From contig JAJQCF010000010.1 of assembly GCA_021202845.1 (NCBI GenBank), forward strand, positions 1 through 64,000: 64,000 nucleotides of DNA. Reading direction: 5' to 3'. The notes beneath the pieces were generated by a model. The model ran no database searches, was not told where the DNA came from, and saw only the letters and a program-made list of their open reading frames with translations. The number at the start of each line of letters is the position of its first letter. The first letter of the stretch is position 1. Both the position numbers and the translations under genes were made by a program. The DNA comes from Oscillospiraceae bacterium (GTDB lineage: Bacteria; Bacillota; Clostridia; Oscillospirales; Oscillospiraceae). Of this stretch, positions 60,683 through 64,000 are shown piece by piece.

Positions 60683-61615
60683 GTGAACTTTCAACAATTA
60701 AAATATTATAGCGTGCTGTGCGAGACAGGCAGTTTCTCCTCTGCGGCGGAAAAGCTGTTTATTTCTCCGCAGGGGCTTAATGTCGCCATCTCTAATTTAG
60801 AGGCGGAGCTTTCGTGCAAGTTTTTTATCCGCTCGTCAAAGGGGCTGACTATAACGCCGGACGGGGAATACTTCCGCGACTGGGCGCGGGGAATGTTGGA
60901 GAACATTCAGGAGTGCTGGGACCACTTTGAAGGGCGCGACGCCAAAAACGCCGAGATAAAGTGCGCCGGAGTGCAGGGCGTTTTGTGCGAGTTTGCTGCG
61001 GATTTGATAAATCGCTTCGAGAACACTTATCAAGGCTTTTCTGTCTATCTGCGCGAATACAAGGACTGCATTTGTGACGATGTTGTGGAAAACGAGGAGG
61101 TCGAGCTGGGTTTCGGCATGGAACCGCTGGACGAGAAGAAGTTTGAGTGCCACCGCCTGTTGCGTTTTAAGCTCGTCTGCCTCATGCACGAGAGCCACCC
61201 TTGGGCGAAGTACGACAAAATACCGCTGGCCGTGCTGCCCACCGAAAACTTTATCATGGTGGACGAGCAGTTCAAGACAGCCGACTCGTTTATCAAAAAG
61301 TGCGCCGAAAAGGGCGTTGAAATACACCCCAAGCTGCGTGTTGGCGAAATCACCGCAGTCCACCGCCTGGTGCGCGAGCACAACGGAGTAGGGCTGACAA
61401 ACCAGTCCGTTGCCGACGCTCTGGCCACCCCTGACACCGTTTGGCGCGAGTTTGACAGTGACGATATGTACTGGGCTATCGACATTTTCAAGAAGAAGAG
61501 CGTCAAGCTCTCAAAAAGCGCGCAGATATTCTGGGAGTACGTGCAGCGCAAGATGTCCATGGATGAGCGTGAAAAGATTGCGCCCGCTGTCATAATGGAG
61601 CAGCACTTCACCTGA
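60683..61615 (+). CDS. LysR-family regulator of the DUF169 group (copy 3)
   Basis: 310 residues from GTG 60683 (family-like start NFQQLKYYSVLCETGSFSSAAEKLFISPQGLNVAISNLEAEL). ATG 60671 is an alternative; the longer frame from 60554 starts upstream of the promoter and is excluded. The effector domain contains HPWAKYDKIPLAVLP and a Cys-rich patch (YKDCICDDVV). It sits inside the gene group on the same strand and probably controls itself and both DUF169 transcripts. Confidence 0.88.
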   Translation: MNFQQLKYYSVLCETGSFSSAAEKLFISPQGLNVAISNLEAELSCKFFIRSSKGLTITPDGEYFRDWARGMLENIQECWDHFEGRDAKNAEIKCAGVQGVLCEFAADLINRFENTYQGFSVYLREYKDCICDDVVENEEVELGFGMEPLDEKKFECHRLLRFKLVCLMHESHPWAKYDKIPLAVLPTENFIMVDEQFKTADSFIKKCAEKGVEIHPKLRVGEITAVHRLVREHNGVGLTNQSVADALATPDTVWREFDSDDMYWAIDIFKKKSVKLSKSAQIFWEYVQRKMSMDEREKIAPAVIMEQHFT

Positions 61616-61649
61616 TTGTATTTACCTTTGCATACCAGTATACAAGTGT
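61616..61649 (+). promoter_or_regulatory. Promoter/operator region of DUF169 copy 2
   Basis: TTGTAT (61616-61621), 17 bases, TATACA (61639-61644). The inverted pair TTGTAT/ATACAA (61640-61645) coincides with these hexamers. GTATACAAGTGT (61638-61649) matches 11 of 12 bases of GTATACAATTGT upstream of the MBL gene. Confidence 0.4.
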
Positions 61650-61700
61650 GACTTTCCTACTGAAATATGATATGTAATTCTATACTTTGGAGGGAAAACA

Positions 61701-62456
61701 ATGAATCCTTTGACAAAAGAAATGTTTGCAAAAATGGAGTTTGAGTACGCGCCCGTTGCCGTCAAATTCTCCTTTGATAAGCCTGAAAACACGGAGCACA
61801 TGGAAAAGGTCATGGCGTTCTGCTCCTTTGTCAAGGAGGCGCAGACCTCCGGCAAAAAGTTCTATGTCACCGCGGAAAACGACGACTGCGTGGGCAAAAT
61901 GGTTCTCGGCATGGTGGATATGCCCACTTTTGAGAGCAGCGGCCGCGCGGGCTATGACTTTGAAGTTTTCCGCACGCCCGCGGCCAACGCGCGGCTTTAT
62001 TACACCAACCCGCGCTTCAACCGCGGCGCCAGCAACTACTGCACCTTCGCTCCGCTTTCCATATGCGACTTCGACCCCGACCTTATAATTGTTGTGGCCG
62101 ACACGCGGCAGGCCGACTTGCTCATGCGCGCCAACAGCTACATCTCCGGCGACCTTTGGGAGGGCAGGGACTCCCACGTCATGTCCTGCTCGTGGCAGTT
62201 CGTTTACCCGTACATAAGCGGCAAGGTGAACCACTTGGTTGTGGGTATGCACCACGGTCAAAAGGTGCGCAAGCCCTTCCCCGACGGTATGCAGATTATC
62301 TCCATTCCGTTCCAGAAGATTGACGAGATAACTACCGCTCTTTCCGAAATGCACTGGGTTCCCATATCCATGCGTCCCGACGACCAAGACGAGCTGGCTC
62401 GGCGCATTGACCACTGGAAGGAGCTTGCACCCGACCTCATGCTCACCAAATCCTAA
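61701..62456 (+). CDS. DUF169 (COG2043) protein, copy 2
   Basis: 251 residues, exactly the length of copy 1 and clearly homologous over its full length (DCVGKMVLGMVD, NARLYYTNPRF, MSCSWQFVYPYISGKVN). Shared Cys at 41, 63 and 163. Function unknown. Separate transcript from copy 1, with its own promoter just after the LysR gene. TTTGGAGG precedes the ATG. Confidence 0.85.
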   Translation: MNPLTKEMFAKMEFEYAPVAVKFSFDKPENTEHMEKVMAFCSFVKEAQTSGKKFYVTAENDDCVGKMVLGMVDMPTFESSGRAGYDFEVFRTPAANARLYYTNPRFNRGASNYCTFAPLSICDFDPDLIIVVADTRQADLLMRANSYISGDLWEGRDSHVMSCSWQFVYPYISGKVNHLVVGMHHGQKVRKPFPDGMQIISIPFQKIDEITTALSEMHWVPISMRPDDQDELARRIDHWKELAPDLMLTKS

Positions 62457-62504
62457 ATCTGCGGAGTGCGCGGAGACTGGAACATATAAGTTCTGAAAAA
62501 ATTT

Positions 62505-62533
62505 GCGGGCTGCGCCGCTTTGGCGCGGCCCGC
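62505..62533 (+). terminator. GC-rich hairpin after DUF169 copy 2
   Basis: GCGGGC (62505-62510) and GCGCC pair with GGCGC and GCCCGC (62528-62533). The following sequence has only short T-runs (TTGGCGTATTTGCCTTTTTG), so termination may be leaky. Confidence 0.5.
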
Positions 62534-62600
62534 TTGGCGTATTTGCCTTTTTGACAGGCTTTGTGCGTGTCGGGAGGGCGAAAAACGGACAAATAGCTAC

Positions 62601-62629
62601 TTTACTAAAAGAGATAAAAATGCTAATAT
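62601..62629 (+). promoter_or_regulatory. Promoter of fhs
   Basis: TTTACT (62601-62606), 17 bases, TAATAT (62624-62629). Confidence 0.6.
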
Positions 62630-62694
62630 TAAAGTAAGCAGCCGCGCGCGGTGCGTGGGGCTGATAGATAAGAGACTAAAGAGGAGGCAGCATT

Positions 62695-64000
62695 ATGGCG
62701 TTTCGTTCCGACATTGAAATTGCGCAGTCGTGCAAGAAAAAGCACATTTCCGAAATCGCGGAGCTGGCAGGTATTGACTCGGAGTTCATCGAGCAGTACG
62801 GCAGCTACAAGGCCAAGATTGACTACCGGCTTTTGAAGGCTCTGGCCGACAGACCGGACGGTAAGCTGATACTTGTGACCGCTATAACTCCGACACCGGC
62901 GGGCGAGGGCAAGACCACGACCTCGGTCGGCCTTTCCGACGGGCTTAGAAAAATAGGCAAGAACGCCGTTTTGGCGCTGCGCGAGCCTTCCCTCGGACCC
63001 GTTTTCGGCATAAAGGGCGGAGCCGCGGGCGGCGGATACGCGCAGGTTGTGCCCATGGAGGACATAAACCTTCACTTCACGGGCGATTTCCACGCCATAG
63101 GCGCGGCCAACAACCTGCTGGCGGCGATGCTGGATAACCACATTCAGCAGGGCAACGCCCTTGGCATAGATGTGAAGCAGATAACGTGGAAGCGCGTTGT
63201 GGACATGAACGACCGTCAGCTGCGCCACATTGTGGACGGCTTGGGCGGCAGAGTGCAGGGCGTTCCGCGCGAGGACGGCTTTGAAATCACCGTGGCCAGC
63301 GAGGTCATGGCCGTGCTGTGCCTCGCCTCCGATATTTCTGACCTCAAGGCGAGACTGGCGCGCATAATTGTGGCCTACACCTACGACGGCCGCCCCGTCA
63401 CTGCCCACGACCTCAAGGCCGAGGGTGCAATGGCCGCGCTGCTCAAGGACGCGCTCAAGCCGAACCTTGTGCAAACGCTGGAGGGCACGCCTGCGTTCAT
63501 TCACGGCGGCCCGTTTGCCAACATAGCTCACGGCTGCAACTCCGTCACCGCCACGCGCATGGCGCTCAAGCTCGGCGACTACTGCGTTACGGAGGCGGGC
63601 TTTGCCGCCGACCTCGGAGCGGAAAAGTTCATGGACATAAAGTGCCGCCTTGCGGGGCTCACGCCCTCGGCGGTCGTGGTGGTGGCGACAGTGCGTGCGC
63701 TCAAGTACCACGGCGGCGTTCCCAAGGCGGAGCTCGGCAGCGAGAACCTTGAGGCGCTGGAGAAGGGAATACCCAACCTGCTGCGCCACGTTGACAACAT
63801 AAGGAACGTTTTCGGCCTGCCCTGCGTTGTGGCGATAAACGCCTTCCCCACGGACACCGCGGCGGAGCTGGCGCTTGTTGAGGCCAAGTGCCGCGAGCTG
63901 GGCGTCAATGTTGCGCTCAGCGAGGTCTGGGCCAAGGGCGGCGAGGGCGGCAAGGCGCTGGCTGAGGAGGTTGTGCGCCTTTGCGAAATGCCGAATAATT
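62695..64000 (+). CDS. fhs: Formate-tetrahydrofolate ligase (partial, cut by window end)
   Basis: 435 codons to the window edge, no stop; full enzymes are about 555 residues. It joins formate to tetrahydrofolate with ATP in one-carbon metabolism and the Wood-Ljungdahl methyl branch. [20 protein letters not shown] start, P-loop [85 protein letters not shown] precedes the ATG. It has its own promoter but follows the DUF169 group directly, so a metabolic link (formate release or C1 transfer) is possible. Confidence 0.96.
   Translation, partial: MAFRSDIEIAQSCKKKHISEIAELAGIDSEFIEQYGSYKAKIDYRLLKALADRPDGKLILVTAITPTPAGEGKTTTSVGLSDGLRKIGKNAVLALREPSLGPVFGIKGGAAGGGYAQVVPMEDINLHFTGDFHAIGAANNLLAAMLDNHIQQGNALGIDVKQITWKRVVDMNDRQLRHIVDGLGGRVQGVPREDGFEITVASEVMAVLCLASDISDLKARLARIIVAYTYDGRPVTAHDLKAEGAMAALLKDALKPNLVQTLEGTPAFIHGGPFANIAHGCNSVTATRMALKLGDYCVTEAGFAADLGAEKFMDIKCRLAGLTPSAVVVVATVRALKYHGGVPKAELGSENLEALEKGIPNLLRHVDNIRNVFGLPCVVAINAFPTDTAAELALVEAKCRELGVNVALSEVWAKGGEGGKALAEEVVRLCEMPNN

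Overview
The window reads as a chromosomal segment of a spore-forming, anaerobic, GC-rich member of the Firmicutes, class Clostridia (my inference; Oscillospiraceae-like relatives are the best fit). The reasons are the sporulation genes (spoIIP, spoVAC, a spoVB-type flippase), PerR with reverse rubrerythrin, MurT/GatD, formate-THF ligase, clostridial-type promoters with 17-bp spacers, and a Bacillus/Clostridium-like mfd / spoVB / mazG / hup / rqcP neighbourhood. The genes are dense and largely vertical in character, broken by a few AT-rich or decayed patches that look acquired.

Layout. 0.2-2.9 kb: spoIIP, a CBS-pair protein whose ribosome binding site lies in a hairpin, perR with a Fur/Per-like box, and rubrerythrin. 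3.0-3.5 kb: no gene, but a strong promoter followed by a highly structured, non-coding stretch. 3.5-4.85 kb: infC-rpmI-rplT operon with an attenuator-like leader. 5-9 kb: two small membrane proteins, then ACT protein - homoserine dehydrogenase - aspartate kinase on the minus strand. 9-12.8 kb: YdcZ-type exporter, an Old-Yellow-Enzyme/disulfide-reductase fusion, spoVAC and an UPF0340 protein. 12.9-19.7 kb: mfd facing rqcP, hup, mazG and spoVB. 19.9-25.3 kb: MATE pump, YgjP-like peptidase, two odd single genes and a two-component system.

25.4-32.1 kb: a complete phosphate operon, pstS-pstC-pstA-pstB-phoU-phoP-phoR, behind Pho-box-like repeats. Its PstS is circularly permuted. 32.1-37.2 kb: threonine ammonia-lyase, galE, an XRE regulator, a sodium symporter and a self-regulated MerR gene. 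37.3-44.7 kb: four tRNA genes (Thr, Tyr, Arg, Ala) interleaved with an adenosylhomocysteinase-AEC transporter pair, a LysR/MFS/PhzF group and an AlaA-like aminotransferase. 44.7-50.9 kb: GntR regulator, and two MATE pumps each divergent from a regulator. 50.9-55.7 kb: an AT-rich lipoprotein gene with a G9 tract in its promoter, a decayed PIN toxin, murT-gatD, and remnants of a mobile-element methionine adenosyltransferase.

55.8-62.5 kb is the most unusual part: MBL hydrolase, DUF169 protein, short-chain dehydrogenase, sodium symporter, two 39-44 residue membrane proteins, a third small membrane protein, a LysR regulator and a second DUF169 protein, followed by formate-tetrahydrofolate ligase (cut by the window end). 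It looks like one regulated uptake-and-conversion pathway for an unknown substrate. I see no CRISPR array, rRNA, insertion sequence or complete prophage.
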